DNA of 64,000 bases from Flavobacterium aciduliphilum (GTDB lineage Bacteria > Bacteroidota > Bacteroidia > Flavobacteriales > Flavobacteriaceae): the NCBI RefSeq assembly GCF_003268855.1, contig NZ_QLSZ01000012.1, positions 1 through 64,000 on the forward strand, written 5' to 3'. Position numbers and translations under genes: made by a program. Below the pieces are notes generated by a model. It had not been told where the DNA came from and did not search any database. It worked only from the letters and a program-made list of their open reading frames with translations. The stretch's first letter is position 1, and each line of letters begins with the position of its first letter. Shown here piece after piece: positions 36,135 through 45,318 of the stretch.

Positions 36135-38312
36135 ATGGAAATGCAACAATTTTATTACGACAACAAAATTGTAAAGAAATTTCTCTACGCAAGTATCTTA
36201 TTTGGTATTGTAGGGATGTTAGTAGGGCTCATCTTAGCCGTACTGTTTCTTTTTCCAACTTTAACAAACGGAGTATCGTTTTTAAGTTTCGGAAGATTAA
36301 GACCTTTACACACCAATGCAGTTATTTTTGCCTTTGTAGGGAATGCAATGTTTGCGGGAATTTACTATTCTTTGCAACGCCTTTTAAAAGCACGTCTCTT
36401 TAGTGATTTTTTAAGTAACCTTCATTTTTGGGGATGGCAATTAATCATTGTGGCTGCTGCAGTTACCTTACCTTTAGGGATAACAACTTCTAAAGAATAC
36501 GCAGAATTAGAATGGCCAATTGATATTGCCATTGCTTTAATTTGGGTCGTATTTGGTATCAACATGATTGGAACTATTTTAAAAAGAAGAGAACGCCACC
36601 TTTATGTAGCCATTTGGTTTTATATTGCTACATTTGTTACAGTTGCAGTACTTCACATCTTTAACAGTTTAGAAATTCCAGTATCTGGTTTAAAATCATA
36701 TTCTGTATACGCAGGTGTACAAGACGCCTTAGTACAATGGTGGTATGGACACAATGCAGTAGCCTTTTTCTTAACGACTCCGTTCTTAGGATTGATGTAC
36801 TATTTCGTGCCAAAAGCAGCCAATCGTCCAGTATATTCTTATAGATTATCTATCATTCACTTCTGGTCTTTGATCTTCTTATACATATGGGCTGGACCTC
36901 ACCACTTATTGTATTCAGCACTTCCAGACTGGGCACAAAATCTTGGAGTAGTATTCTCTGTAATGTTGATTGCTCCATCATGGGGAGGTATGATTAATGG
37001 ATTGTTAACGCTTAGAGGCGTATGGGATAAAGTACGAGAAGAACCTGTGTTAAAATTCTTCGTAGTAGCCATTACAGGGTATGGTATGGCTACCTTTGAA
37101 GGTCCTATGTTATCTCTTAAAAACGTCAATGCTATTGCACACTTTACCGATTGGATTATTGCTCACGTTCACGTTGGAGCCTTAGCTTGGAATGGATTTA
37201 TGTCGTTTGGTATCATTTATTGGGTAATCCCTAGAATGATGAAAACGGAATTATTCTCTAAAAAATTGGCAAACTTCCATTTTTGGATTGGTACTTTAGG
37301 TATCGTGTTGTATGCCCTACCTATGTATGTTTCTGGATTTACTCAAGCTTCTATGTGGAAACAATTCAAACCAGACGGAACCTTACAATATGGTAACTTC
37401 CTAGAAACAGTGACTCAATTGATGCCAATGTATTGGATGAGAGCTATTGGAGGTACATTGTATCTAACAGGTATTATAGTATTGGTTTACAATATTGTGA
37501 AAACGGTTCGTCAAGGATCTGCTGTTGAAGATGAATTGGCAGAAGCTCCAGCTTTACAAAAAATAAGCACAGGCCGATTAAAAGGTGAAAAATGGCATGG
37601 TTGGTTAGAAAGAAGACCTATTCAATTAACCTTGTTAGCTACAGTAGCCATCTTAATTGGAGGTATTATTCAAATTGTACCTACCATCATGGTAAAATCT
37701 AATATTCCAACTATTAGTTCCGTAAAACCCTATTCTCCATTAGAATTAGAAGGACGTGATTTATACATCCGTGAAGGTTGTGTGGGATGTCACTCTCAAA
37801 TGATTCGTCCATTCCGTTCTGAAGTTGCGCGTTATGGAGATTATTCTAAAGCAGGTGAATATGTTTATGACCATCCGTTCTTATGGGGTTCTAAAAGAAC
37901 TGGACCAGACTTGCACCGTTTAGGAGGAAAATACAATGACAATTGGCATTTCAACCACATGTGGGATCCAAGAAGTACGTCTCCTGGTTCTATTATGCCT
38001 GCCTATACATGGTTATTTGATAATAAAGCAATGGATTATTCTTTGACGGAAGCTAAAATGAAAGCGATGCGCACATTAGGTGTTCGTTACACAGATGAGG
38101 ATATTGCAAACGCTCAAAAAAGCATTCAAGAACAAGCCTCTGTTATTGAGAAAAACTTAACTAATGATCCTGATTTTGTAAAATCATATGAGGAAAGCAA
38201 ACAAAAAGCTGCTGCAAAAGGGGAAACTTTTGTTTCTATGAAAGATAGAGAAATTGTAGCAATGATTGCTTACTTACAAAGATTAGGAACAGATTTAAAA
38301 GTTAAAAAATAA
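36135..38312 (+). CDS. ccoNO: cbb3-type cytochrome c oxidase, fused subunits I and II (CcoN-CcoO)
   Basis: Catalytic core of the high-affinity terminal oxidase in the inner membrane. Residues ~1-470 are CcoN with about 12 helices and haem/CuB histidine motifs (HTNAVIFAF, WWYGHNAVAFFLT, WAGPHHLLYSALPDW, IIAHVHVGALAWNG). A linker leads to CcoO from about residue 500, with a membrane anchor and one c-type haem site, GCVGCHSQMIRPF (about 548-560), and a distal methionine region SIMPAYTWLF. In proteobacteria the two are separate genes; fusion is common in Bacteroidota. 725 aa. Confidence 0.97.
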   Translation: MEMQQFYYDNKIVKKFLYASILFGIVGMLVGLILAVLFLFPTLTNGVSFLSFGRLRPLHTNAVIFAFVGNAMFAGIYYSLQRLLKARLFSDFLSNLHFWGWQLIIVAAAVTLPLGITTSKEYAELEWPIDIAIALIWVVFGINMIGTILKRRERHLYVAIWFYIATFVTVAVLHIFNSLEIPVSGLKSYSVYAGVQDALVQWWYGHNAVAFFLTTPFLGLMYYFVPKAANRPVYSYRLSIIHFWSLIFLYIWAGPHHLLYSALPDWAQNLGVVFSVMLIAPSWGGMINGLLTLRGVWDKVREEPVLKFFVVAITGYGMATFEGPMLSLKNVNAIAHFTDWIIAHVHVGALAWNGFMSFGIIYWVIPRMMKTELFSKKLANFHFWIGTLGIVLYALPMYVSGFTQASMWKQFKPDGTLQYGNFLETVTQLMPMYWMRAIGGTLYLTGIIVLVYNIVKTVRQGSAVEDELAEAPALQKISTGRLKGEKWHGWLERRPIQLTLLATVAILIGGIIQIVPTIMVKSNIPTISSVKPYSPLELEGRDLYIREGCVGCHSQMIRPFRSEVARYGDYSKAGEYVYDHPFLWGSKRTGPDLHRLGGKYNDNWHFNHMWDPRSTSPGSIMPAYTWLFDNKAMDYSLTEAKMKAMRTLGVRYTDEDIANAQKSIQEQASVIEKNLTNDPDFVKSYEESKQKAAAKGETFVSMKDREIVAMIAYLQRLGTDLKVKK

Positions 38313-38317
38313 AGACT

Positions 38318-38485
38318 ATGTTAAAGTTTGTTCAACATAATTTAGAAACAATTGCAGGTGTAGCGGTATATCCCGTAACCTCCTTGCTGATATTCTTTAC
38401 ATTCTTCGTAGGTCTCTTTATATGGGTCTTTACCTATAAAAAAGAAAAAATTGAAGAATTAAGTGAATTACCAATCAAAGAATAA
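38318..38485 (+). CDS. ccoQ: CcoQ-like small cbb3 oxidase subunit, 55 aa
   Basis: A short frame between ccoNO and ccoP, 5 bases after ccoNO. It starts MLKFVQHNLETIAGVAVYPV, has one membrane helix (SLLIFFTFFVGLFIWVFTY) and a charged end KKEKIEELSELPIKE. Position, size and a single helix followed by a charged tail are those of CcoQ, which stabilises the oxidase. Sequence conservation of CcoQ is weak, so the name rests mainly on context. Confidence 0.85.
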   Translation: MLKFVQHNLETIAGVAVYPVTSLLIFFTFFVGLFIWVFTYKKEKIEELSELPIKE

Positions 38486-38505
38486 TTATCTAAAGTTTTA
38501 AAGAA

Positions 38506-39447
38506 ATGAAAAAAATAATTCCATCATACGTAAGAGTACCATTGATTTTTGCCCTAGTTTTTGGTGCAATGGAGTATTTTATCGATTCTGGAGATCAACC
38601 AGCTTTCATAAAGTACCCAATGGTCATGCTATTTTTAGGTGTATTTTTATTCCTATTAATTGCAATTGAAATAGTTGTTAGTGCAGTAGATAAGGTCACC
38701 TACCACATGCTTACTGAAGAACAGAAAAAACAATTAGACGAAGCACAATCTCTTCCTATTACCGAACGTGCGTTCTATAAAAACATTATGAAAAAACTAA
38801 CTCGTTCTCATGCCCTTGGGCAAGAGGCTGATGTGATGTTAGACCATAATTATGACGGTATTCGTGAGTTAGATAACGTATTACCGCCATGGTGGGTGTA
38901 TTTGTTCTATGGTACCATCATTTTTGCAGGAATCTATTTAGTTCGCTTCCACATGTTTGGAGGAGATACTCAAGCCGTTGAATTTGACAAAGAAGTAGCA
39001 GCAGCTAAAATTGCTGTTGACGAGTACAATAAAACCGCTCCCGATCAAATGAATAAAGAAAAAGTAACTTTACTAACAGATGCAGCGAGTTTGGCAGCGG
39101 GTAAAGAAATCTTTACAAAAAACTGTATTCCTTGTCACCGAGCCGATGCGGGTGGACAAATTGGTCCTAACCTAACTGATGATATGTGGATTAATGGTGG
39201 TGGAATCAAAAATGTTTTCAATACTATTATGGAAGGAGGACGTGACGGAAAAGGAATGGTTTCTTGGAAAGCGACTATCAAACCTACTGAAATTCAAAAA
39301 GTAGCGAGTTATGTACTTTCATTACAAGGTTCAAAACCACAAAATCCAAAACCAACAGAACCTGAAGCAAAAAAATGGGTCGATGAAAATGCTCCAAAAG
39401 ATGCTACTAAACCTGTAGCGGATAGCACTAAAGTTGCAGTCAAATAA
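38506..39447 (+). CDS. ccoP: cbb3-type cytochrome c oxidase subunit III (CcoP)
   Basis: Membrane-anchored c-type cytochrome that passes electrons to CcoO/CcoN. The 313-aa protein has two N-terminal helices (about residues 10-65), a soluble segment with the CcoP marker HNYDGIRELDNVLPPWW, another helix (VYLFYGTIIFAGIYLV) and one haem site CIPCHRADAGGQIGPNLTDD (about residue 206). Proteobacterial CcoP has two haem c sites; this one has a single CxxCH, as is usual in Bacteroidota. The tail is rich in Pro, Lys and Ala. A 12-bp hairpin follows. Confidence 0.95.
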   Translation: MKKIIPSYVRVPLIFALVFGAMEYFIDSGDQPAFIKYPMVMLFLGVFLFLLIAIEIVVSAVDKVTYHMLTEEQKKQLDEAQSLPITERAFYKNIMKKLTRSHALGQEADVMLDHNYDGIRELDNVLPPWWVYLFYGTIIFAGIYLVRFHMFGGDTQAVEFDKEVAAAKIAVDEYNKTAPDQMNKEKVTLLTDAASLAAGKEIFTKNCIPCHRADAGGQIGPNLTDDMWINGGGIKNVFNTIMEGGRDGKGMVSWKATIKPTEIQKVASYVLSLQGSKPQNPKPTEPEAKKWVDENAPKDATKPVADSTKVAVK

Positions 39448-39460
39448 AAATCCATAAAAA

Positions 39461-39492
39461 ACAAGTCCCGATAGTGTCTCATCGGGACTTGT
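39461..39492 (+). terminator. Perfect hairpin between ccoP and ccoG
   Basis: ACAAGTCCCGAT (39461-39472) and ATCGGGACTTGT (39481-39492) pair perfectly over 12 bases with an 8-base loop. There is no T run after it (AAATTAAT). It may be a partial terminator or an RNA-processing/stability element that lowers ccoG expression relative to the structural genes. Confidence 0.6.
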
Positions 39493-39516
39493 AAATTAAT
39501 ATAAACACTTTGCACC

Positions 39517-40935
39517 ATGTCTGACATACACGACGATAGTTTTAGAGATAGTATTGCCACCATTAATAAAGATGGAAAACGTTCTTGGATTTTTCCCAAA
39601 AAACCAAGTGGTCCATTTTATGATAAAAGGAAATGGCTAAGCTATACGTTACTCCTATTTTTGTTTTCTGCGCCTTTTGTAAAAATCAACGGAAATCAAT
39701 TTTTAATGTTCAACGTTTTAGAACGACGATTTAACATTTTTAGTTTTCCCTTTTGGCCACAAGATTTTCACATTTTTGTAATCATTATGATAATCGGTGT
39801 GGTGAGTTTAGCACTATTTACAGTTGCTTTTGGTCGAATCTTTTGTGGGTGGTTTTGTCCGCAAACCATTTTTATGGAAATGGTATTTCGCAGACTTGAA
39901 TATTGGATTGAAGGCGATAGAGGGGCACAAATTAGATTGGAAAAACAAGCTTGGGATGCCGAGAAGATTAGAAAAAGAGTCACCAAATGGATTGTCTTTT
40001 TCATCGTTTCGTTTTTTATCGCTAATGTTTTTTTAGCTTACCTCATTAGCAGCGACAAATTACTTCTTTTAATTGAAGAAGGTCCGTCAAAAAACTCAAG
40101 TACTCTAATTGCTTTATTAATTTTTACTGCTGTTTTCTATTTCATATACATGTGGTTTAGAGAGCAAGTATGTATCATTGCTTGTCCTTATGGTAGACTT
40201 CAAGGAGTTTTATTGGACAACAAATCGATTATAGTAGCCTACGACCATGTTCGAGGTGAAAAAGAGTTAGGTAGAGCTAAATTTAACAAACAAGAAGATC
40301 GGGCAACGACAGGCAAAGGAGATTGTATTGACTGTAAATTGTGTGTCCATGTATGTCCAACAGGAATTGACATACGCAATGGGACTCAATTAGAATGCAT
40401 TAATTGTACCGCATGTATTGATGAATGTGACACGATTATGGAAAGTGTTGGAATACCTAAAGGACTCATTCGTTATGCCAGTGAAGACGAAATTGTGAAA
40501 AAAGAAAAATTTGTTTTCACCACTAGAATGAAAGGCTATGCCTCTGTTCTTTTCATATTGACAGGTGTTTTTATTGGGATGCTATTCCTACGAAACGATG
40601 TAGAAGCAACCATACTGCATTTACCTGGTCAATTATTTCAACACAAAGGAGCTAATATCAGTAATGTATATACGTTTAAAGTGGTCAATAAAACGGAGAA
40701 AGACTTTAATAATGTGTTCTTCAAATTGGTGTCCCCAAAAGGAACCATAACTCTGGTAGGAAAAGATCATTTTGTGGTAAAAAAACAAGACTTATCTGAA
40801 GGAACCTTGTTTATTGAGATTAACCCTGCTTTATTAGAGGGAGATAAAACAAATTTAAAAATTGAAGTATACAATGGCGCTAATTTAATTGATACTGAAA
40901 CAACCAATTTCATCGGTCCCAGAAGTTTTAATTAA
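39517..40935 (+). CDS. ccoG: CcoG, cytochrome c oxidase accessory ferredoxin-like protein
   Basis: A membrane protein with about five helices and two 4Fe-4S sets, thought to reduce Cu(II) to Cu(I) for cbb3 assembly. Marks: FCGWFCPQTIFMEMVFRRLE (about residue 110), CIIACPYGRLQGVLLD (about 220), then DCIDCKLCVHVCPTG and LECINCTACIDECDTIM (about 270-305). The C-terminal periplasmic ~120 residues form an Ig-like domain (IG_CcoG type: NVYTFKVVNKTEKDFNNV). 472 aa, in line with the family. Confidence 0.95.
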   Translation: MSDIHDDSFRDSIATINKDGKRSWIFPKKPSGPFYDKRKWLSYTLLLFLFSAPFVKINGNQFLMFNVLERRFNIFSFPFWPQDFHIFVIIMIIGVVSLALFTVAFGRIFCGWFCPQTIFMEMVFRRLEYWIEGDRGAQIRLEKQAWDAEKIRKRVTKWIVFFIVSFFIANVFLAYLISSDKLLLLIEEGPSKNSSTLIALLIFTAVFYFIYMWFREQVCIIACPYGRLQGVLLDNKSIIVAYDHVRGEKELGRAKFNKQEDRATTGKGDCIDCKLCVHVCPTGIDIRNGTQLECINCTACIDECDTIMESVGIPKGLIRYASEDEIVKKEKFVFTTRMKGYASVLFILTGVFIGMLFLRNDVEATILHLPGQLFQHKGANISNVYTFKVVNKTEKDFNNVFFKLVSPKGTITLVGKDHFVVKKQDLSEGTLFIEINPALLEGDKTNLKIEVYNGANLIDTETTNFIGPRSFN

Positions 40936-40987
40936 AAAAAATCTTTTATTTATAAAAGAGAACAACTAACCAATAACATTAAAAATT

Positions 40988-41440
40988 ATGAAAATCAATT
41001 GGGGAAAAGGAATTCTAATTGCCTTTGCACTATTTATGGGATTCATTTTGTATTTTATTATCAAAGTACAAACTAACAGTAATTATGATAACGAATTTGT
41101 TGTCAACGAGTATTATAAAAAAGAACTACTGGCACAACAAGATTTAGACAAAGAACAAAATGCCTACGATTTAAAGCAAAAAGTAGCCATTCAAACCACA
41201 TCAGAAGGAATCTATATTGACTTTCCTTCCGATTTTAATTGCAGCGAAATTCAAGGAAAAGTGTCTCTATACCGACCGTCAAATCAGAAATTAGATTTTG
41301 AAGTACCACTTTCATTATCTAGTCCACATTTGCTCATACCTAAAAAGAACCTGGTTGGCGGTCGTTGGGGCATTTCTATAGATTGGACCTATCAGGGAAA
41401 GAAATTTTTAAATAAAGAAGACCTTTATTTTAAACAATAA
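40988..41440 (+). CDS. ccoH: CcoH/FixH-like protein
   Basis: A 150-aa protein with one N-terminal membrane helix (GILIAFALFMGFILYFII) and a periplasmic domain; NEYYKKELLAQQDLDKEQNA matches the FixH signature (two-residue Tyr repeat followed by a charged helix). The rest is beta-rich, with a C-terminal GGRWGISIDWTYQGKKF. It is needed for cbb3 oxidase maturation or stability. It lies between ccoG (52-base gap) and the SafE-type gene (15 bases), completing the ccoGH order seen in many genomes. Confidence 0.88.
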   Translation: MKINWGKGILIAFALFMGFILYFIIKVQTNSNYDNEFVVNEYYKKELLAQQDLDKEQNAYDLKQKVAIQTTSEGIYIDFPSDFNCSEIQGKVSLYRPSNQKLDFEVPLSLSSPHLLIPKKNLVGGRWGISIDWTYQGKKFLNKEDLYFKQ

Positions 41441-41455
41441 TCTAACTCATTCATA

Positions 41456-42157
41456 ATGCTTTATTCTGCTTTCATTTTTGGCTTAATCAGTAGTTTGCAC
41501 TGCATTGGTATGTGCGGACCCATTGCTATGATGTTGCCTATAGAACGAAGCAATCCTGCCAAAAAAATCATTCAAATCATGCTGTATCATAGTGGTAGAC
41601 TCACTGCTTATGCCTCATTAGGATTGATTTTTGGATTATTTGGAAGGGGATTTTACCTAGCGGGTATGCAGCAACAATTATCGATTGTCATGGGATTGTT
41701 TATGATTACTATTGCGTTGATTCCTGAAAAAGTATTTATGAAATATAACTTTTCTACACCTGTTTATAAAGCAATTGCATGGGTTAAAAGAAGCTTGGGA
41801 GCACAATTCAAACGAAAAAGCCCCGATGCCTTGTTTACCATAGGATTACTAAATGGATTCTTGCCTTGTGGTTTGGTATATGCTGCCTTGTTTGGTGCTA
41901 TGGCCATGCCCAATTTAGCTCAAAGTATTCTATACCTCTTTTTGTACGGTGTAGGAACCATCCCATTGATGAGTGCCGTAGTGCTGCTCTCCCACCGATT
42001 GACTACTCCACTTCGAACTCAAATACAAAAAATGATTCCTATTGTAATTGTTTGCATTGGAGTCCTTTTTATTCTAAGAGGACTTGGATTAGGGATTCCT
42101 TATGTATCTCCAAGTGCCCTAAATTTATTTGTAAAAGCCAACGCCTCTTGTCACTAA
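41456..42157 (+). CDS. SafE/UreH-type membrane protein of the cco locus
   Basis: A 233-aa protein with six predicted helices and two conserved cysteine motifs, SLHCIGMCGPIAMM at the N-terminus and LLNGFLPCGLVYAALFGAM in the middle, ending NASCH. These are typical of the UreH/TauE-SafE-like group that sits next to ccoGH in many bacteria (some are called CcoS-linked or copper-transport-related). The paired Cys/Met motifs in membrane helices suggest copper handling for the oxidase, but sulfite export or another role cannot be excluded. The name sulfite exporter is from homology only. Confidence 0.82.
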   Translation: MLYSAFIFGLISSLHCIGMCGPIAMMLPIERSNPAKKIIQIMLYHSGRLTAYASLGLIFGLFGRGFYLAGMQQQLSIVMGLFMITIALIPEKVFMKYNFSTPVYKAIAWVKRSLGAQFKRKSPDALFTIGLLNGFLPCGLVYAALFGAMAMPNLAQSILYLFLYGVGTIPLMSAVVLLSHRLTTPLRTQIQKMIPIVIVCIGVLFILRGLGLGIPYVSPSALNLFVKANASCH

Positions 42158-42188
42158 AAACAAATTAATTAATCTAAAACTAAAAATT

Positions 42189-42419
42189 ATGGAAAGACAC
42201 GATTTAATCCACGAGTTCCCAGAACACCAAGAAAAAATCGCACAACTTAAAGCAAGTGATGCGCATTTCAATGAACTTTTTGAAGAATATCATAAAGTTG
42301 AAGAAGAAGTAAACCGAATCAATACAGGAGAAGCTGTTGTAATTGATGAGTTTGCTCACACTCTTAAAGCCAAATTACTACATCTTAAAGATGAAATATA
42401 TTCGCACCTCAACAAATAA
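42189..42419 (+). CDS. YdcH family protein (DUF465), 76 aa
   Basis: A small helical protein. HDLIHEFPEHQEKIAQLK followed by FNELFEEYHKVEEEVNRI and a terminal KAKLLHLKDEIYSHL matches DUF465/YdcH, a soluble antiparallel helical hairpin of unknown function. It is 31 bases after the SafE-type gene and directly before a strong terminator, so it is probably the last gene of the cco transcript. Its link with oxidase assembly is only positional. Confidence 0.9.
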   Translation: MERHDLIHEFPEHQEKIAQLKASDAHFNELFEEYHKVEEEVNRINTGEAVVIDEFAHTLKAKLLHLKDEIYSHLNK

Positions 42420-42436
42420 GAGTACGCAAGTTTTAC

Positions 42437-42468
42437 AAAAAAAGCACATTTCACGATGTGCTTTTTTT
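42437..42468 (+). terminator. Terminator at the end of the cco locus
   Basis: AAAAGCACAT pairs with ATGTGCTTTT around a TTCACG loop, followed by seven T. Confidence 0.85.
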
Positions 42469-42605
42469 TATGCTAATCTTAGATTGTAAGATTATTAGAA
42501 TTTTAGATTATTTGGATGCAAAAAATAACTTCATTCTTATAAACTTTATAAACCTCATTAACTTTCAAACCCTTCACAGCAATTTAAGCAAATCGAAAAT
42601 TATTG

Positions 42606-42613
42606 TATCTTTG
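42606..42613 (+). promoter_or_regulatory. -7 promoter element (TATCTTTG) for the M28 peptidase
   Basis: TATCTTTG lies 23 bases before ATG 42636. The 42470-42600 stretch is AT-rich with loose TTAGATT-type repeats and no gene. Confidence 0.45.
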
Positions 42614-42635
42614 AACATACAGAAAATGAAACAAA

Positions 42636-44003
42636 ATGAAAAAACTATTATTTCTTTTAATGCTTATTGGGATTTCTCTATATGGACAAGAAAAGGATTC
42701 CTTGATGCTCCAAAAAATCTACACCTCAGCGCTCACACAAAGTCAATGCTACACTTGGCTTGACAGTCTATCTAATAAAATTGGCGCACGATTATCGGGG
42801 TCTAAAGGAGCTGCATTGGCCGTTGCCTATACTCAAAAAGAAATGAAAGCGCTTGGGCTAGACCGAGTCTACCTACAAGAAGTTATGGTTCCAAAATGGG
42901 TACGTGGCCCTAAAGAAACTGCTTATGCTCTTGTTGGACAACAAAAAATAGAATTTCCTATTTGTGCTTTGGGGCTTTCTGTGGGTACATCCAAAAACGG
43001 ACTCACCGCTCCTATAATAGAAGTGAAAAGCATAGAAGAAATGATAGCTTTAGGCGATCGAATCAAAGGAAAAATTGTGTTTTACAACCGTCCTATGAAT
43101 CCTGAGTTTATTGAAACGTTTCAAGCCTATGGCAGTTGTGTAGACCAGCGTTCTTCTGGTGCTCGTGAAGCAGGTATATTGGGAGCTTTGGGTGTAATTG
43201 TTCGCTCCATGAATTTGCGTTTAGACGATTTGCCTCATACAGGAATGACTAATTATAAAGACATTCCAGCGGCACAAAGAATTCCAGCCGCAGCGATATC
43301 TACACGAGGTGCCGAACAATTGAGTGCATTAATTAAAGCTCATCAAAACCTTTCATTCTATTTTAATCAGCAATGCGTCTATGAAGGCGACGTATTGTCT
43401 TATAATGTTATTGGGGAAATCAAAGGAAGTGAACACCCCGAAAACATCATGGTTGTGGGAGGCCATCTCGATTCATGGGATTTGGGCGATGGTGCTCAAG
43501 ATGATGGCGCAGGTTGTGTACAAAGTATAGCCGTTCTTGAGTTGTTAAAAAAACTACATTACACCCCAAAAAACACACTACGTGTTGTATTATTTATGAA
43601 CGAAGAAAATGGCATAAAAGGGGCTCTAAAATATGGTGAAGAAGCCCAACTCAAAAAAGAAAATCATATCTTAGCTATGGAAAGTGATTCGGGTGGATTC
43701 TCGCCTCGTGGATTTTCCATTGATGCGTCCGAGGCACAATATGCCAAAATAGTAGGTTGGAAATCGCTTTTCGAACCCTATTTGATTCATGTGTTCCAAA
43801 AAGGGCATTCGGGAACAGATGTCGAACCCATTGCCTCTGAAAATATTGTAAAAGTGGGATTATATCCCGATTCGCAACGATACTTTGACTATCATCATGC
43901 AGGAAATGACCGCTTTGATGCTGTAAATAAAAGAGAATTGGAGCTTGGCGCAGCGACCATGACAGCTTTAGTTTATTTATTTGACAAATACAGTATGCCT
44001 TAA
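42636..44003 (+). CDS. M28 family metallopeptidase, exported
   Basis: Zn-dependent exopeptidase of the carboxypeptidase Q/aminopeptidase Y type. A short signal peptide (MKKLLFLLMLIGISLYGQ) is followed by an N-terminal lobe with a PA-like insertion (residues ~110-235, with IKGKIVFYNRPMN) and the catalytic domain: VVGGHLDSWDLGDGAQDDGA (His and Asp ligands, about 270), FMNEENGIKGALKY (catalytic Glu-Glu, about 310), ESDSGGFSPRGF and YHHAGNDRFDAVNKRE (last His, about 425). 455 aa, matching the family. The periplasmic enzyme trims peptides. A DUF1801 gene follows 13 bases later. Confidence 0.92.
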   Translation: MKKLLFLLMLIGISLYGQEKDSLMLQKIYTSALTQSQCYTWLDSLSNKIGARLSGSKGAALAVAYTQKEMKALGLDRVYLQEVMVPKWVRGPKETAYALVGQQKIEFPICALGLSVGTSKNGLTAPIIEVKSIEEMIALGDRIKGKIVFYNRPMNPEFIETFQAYGSCVDQRSSGAREAGILGALGVIVRSMNLRLDDLPHTGMTNYKDIPAAQRIPAAAISTRGAEQLSALIKAHQNLSFYFNQQCVYEGDVLSYNVIGEIKGSEHPENIMVVGGHLDSWDLGDGAQDDGAGCVQSIAVLELLKKLHYTPKNTLRVVLFMNEENGIKGALKYGEEAQLKKENHILAMESDSGGFSPRGFSIDASEAQYAKIVGWKSLFEPYLIHVFQKGHSGTDVEPIASENIVKVGLYPDSQRYFDYHHAGNDRFDAVNKRELELGAATMTALVYLFDKYSMP

Positions 44004-44016
44004 TATATGCATTGAA

Positions 44017-44364
44017 ATGAAACCTGTTGATGCCTTTATTCTAAATCAACCCGAACCCTATAAAGCGATAGTTTTGCATTTAATAGCTGTGATTTCGGGT
44101 TCTTTTAATGCGCTCACTTTAGAATTCAAATATGGTGTACCTTATTTTTATTGTAATCAAAAACCGTTTTGCTACCTAGCCCCAAATATTAAAAAAAATT
44201 ATGTTGATTTGGGAATTGCTAAAGGGTTTCAGCTCAAATACAATCAAGATATTTTGATATCTGAAAATAGAAACACCGTAAAATCGTTACGTTACAGCAG
44301 TTTGGAAGCCATTGACCACAACCAATTGCTATCGGTACTGACAGAAGCTATGTCTTTATACTAA
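44017..44364 (+). CDS. DUF1801 domain protein, 115 aa
   Basis: Start at ATG 44017 (MKPVDAFILNQPEPYKAIVL); the longer frame overlaps the M28 gene. The protein is a compact cytosolic alpha/beta domain of the YdhG-like/DUF1801 type, marked by LTLEFKYGVPYFYCNQKPF, CYLAPNIKKNYVDLGIAKG and VKSLRYSSLEAIDHNQL. No enzymatic activity is known. It is 13 bases downstream of the M28 peptidase and probably co-transcribed with it. A terminator follows. Confidence 0.88.
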   Translation: MKPVDAFILNQPEPYKAIVLHLIAVISGSFNALTLEFKYGVPYFYCNQKPFCYLAPNIKKNYVDLGIAKGFQLKYNQDILISENRNTVKSLRYSSLEAIDHNQLLSVLTEAMSLY

Positions 44365-44365
44365 C

Positions 44366-44395
44366 AAAAAAGGGCTTGAAAATTCAAACCCTTCT
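44366..44395. terminator. Terminator between DUF1801 and the convergent barrel gene
   Basis: AAGGG-TTG / CAA-CCCTT stem with a C/A mismatch and an AAAATT loop, A run on one side and T-rich on the other. It could serve both convergent genes. Confidence 0.6.
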
Positions 44396-44414
44396 TATAT
44401 TTCATTATCAAAAA

Positions 44415-45308
44415 TTATATTTTGAATATTCCACCAAAAGAAACAATTCGTTGTAAAAACATAAAATGCTGACTTGCGGTATCGTTAGTAACTGCAGTAG
44501 TACGAATATCAGGCATATTGATATAGCCTCCTTTTAATTCTAATTGCACGAAAAAGTATTTTAATACGGTTAGATTCAAACCCGCTTTAGCAGAAACGCC
44601 ATATCCAGACACATGAAAATCATCATGTCTTTTATACCCTAAAATTTGTGCGTTAGTTTTTGGATATAAAAATCCACCTCCAACTCCCTCTGTTAAGTTT
44701 ATCTGAAAAACATCGGTATTTGTGATGCCAAAGATTTTGGAAATATCATCTACTCTACAAAACTCAGTATTTACATAATTTAATCCATCGGTATGTTCGA
44801 AAGTTAAAAAAGGAAAAGGCGTTCCGTGGTCGTAATCAATATAATTTTGATAAAAATTCACTGGTGTATTGTTATACGTTCCATTATACATCGATCCTGT
44901 ATCTGATGAAGGTAAATTTACATATCCCGATACGTTTGCCCATTGATCTTGACGCATCACATATTTCATGTGGTCTAACCCTACTGAAATATTGTAATGA
45001 TCGTTAATGAAATACCCCATTCTGAAATTCGTTTGTGGTATTGTCATTCTTCCAGGATTAATATAATCAACATGCCAACCTTTTGGTTTATCATCTGCTA
45101 TAGCATCATAAACCGTAAAATCGTAATTATCGCCCTTAAAGTGAATATCCGATTTGGTATAATTTTCACGATTACCACCCCAATAGAAATAAAACTTTCC
45201 TTTGTTGTGTGCGGTATATTTTTCTGGATTTGGATTTTCTTGCGCTTGAAGCGTAGATACAGTAAGCCCTATAAAGAACAAGAACGTACATGCTGATTTG
45301 AATAACAT
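44415..45308 (-). CDS. Exported beta-barrel-like protein, 297 aa
   Basis: The signal peptide MLFKSACTFLFFIGLTVSTL, cleaved near LQAQ, starts a protein with alternating amphipathic strands and aromatic belts (GKFYFYWGGNRENYT, FRMGYFINDHYNISVGLDH, YFFVQLELKGGYINMPD), ending in FLQRIVSFGGIFKI. This is the look of a small outer-membrane beta-barrel, roughly 10-12 strands. I do not recognise a specific family. It starts 10 bases after kdsA ends on the same strand, so it may be co-transcribed with it; no functional link to Kdo synthesis is shown. Confidence 0.75.
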   Translation of the reverse strand: MLFKSACTFLFFIGLTVSTLQAQENPNPEKYTAHNKGKFYFYWGGNRENYTKSDIHFKGDNYDFTVYDAIADDKPKGWHVDYINPGRMTIPQTNFRMGYFINDHYNISVGLDHMKYVMRQDQWANVSGYVNLPSSDTGSMYNGTYNNTPVNFYQNYIDYDHGTPFPFLTFEHTDGLNYVNTEFCRVDDISKIFGITNTDVFQINLTEGVGGGFLYPKTNAQILGYKRHDDFHVSGYGVSAKAGLNLTVLKYFFVQLELKGGYINMPDIRTTAVTNDTASQHFMFLQRIVSFGGIFKI

Positions 45309-45318
45309 AGTTTTAGTA

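Noticed and set aside
39309..39599. Minus-strand frame over the ccoP/ccoG junction
   Set aside because: It spans the ends of two well-supported genes and a perfect hairpin; no family features.
42458..42763. Plus-strand frame overlapping the M28 peptidase start
   Set aside because: It crosses the promoter element and a different frame of the peptidase; its product resembles nothing and the peptidase has a proper signal peptide.
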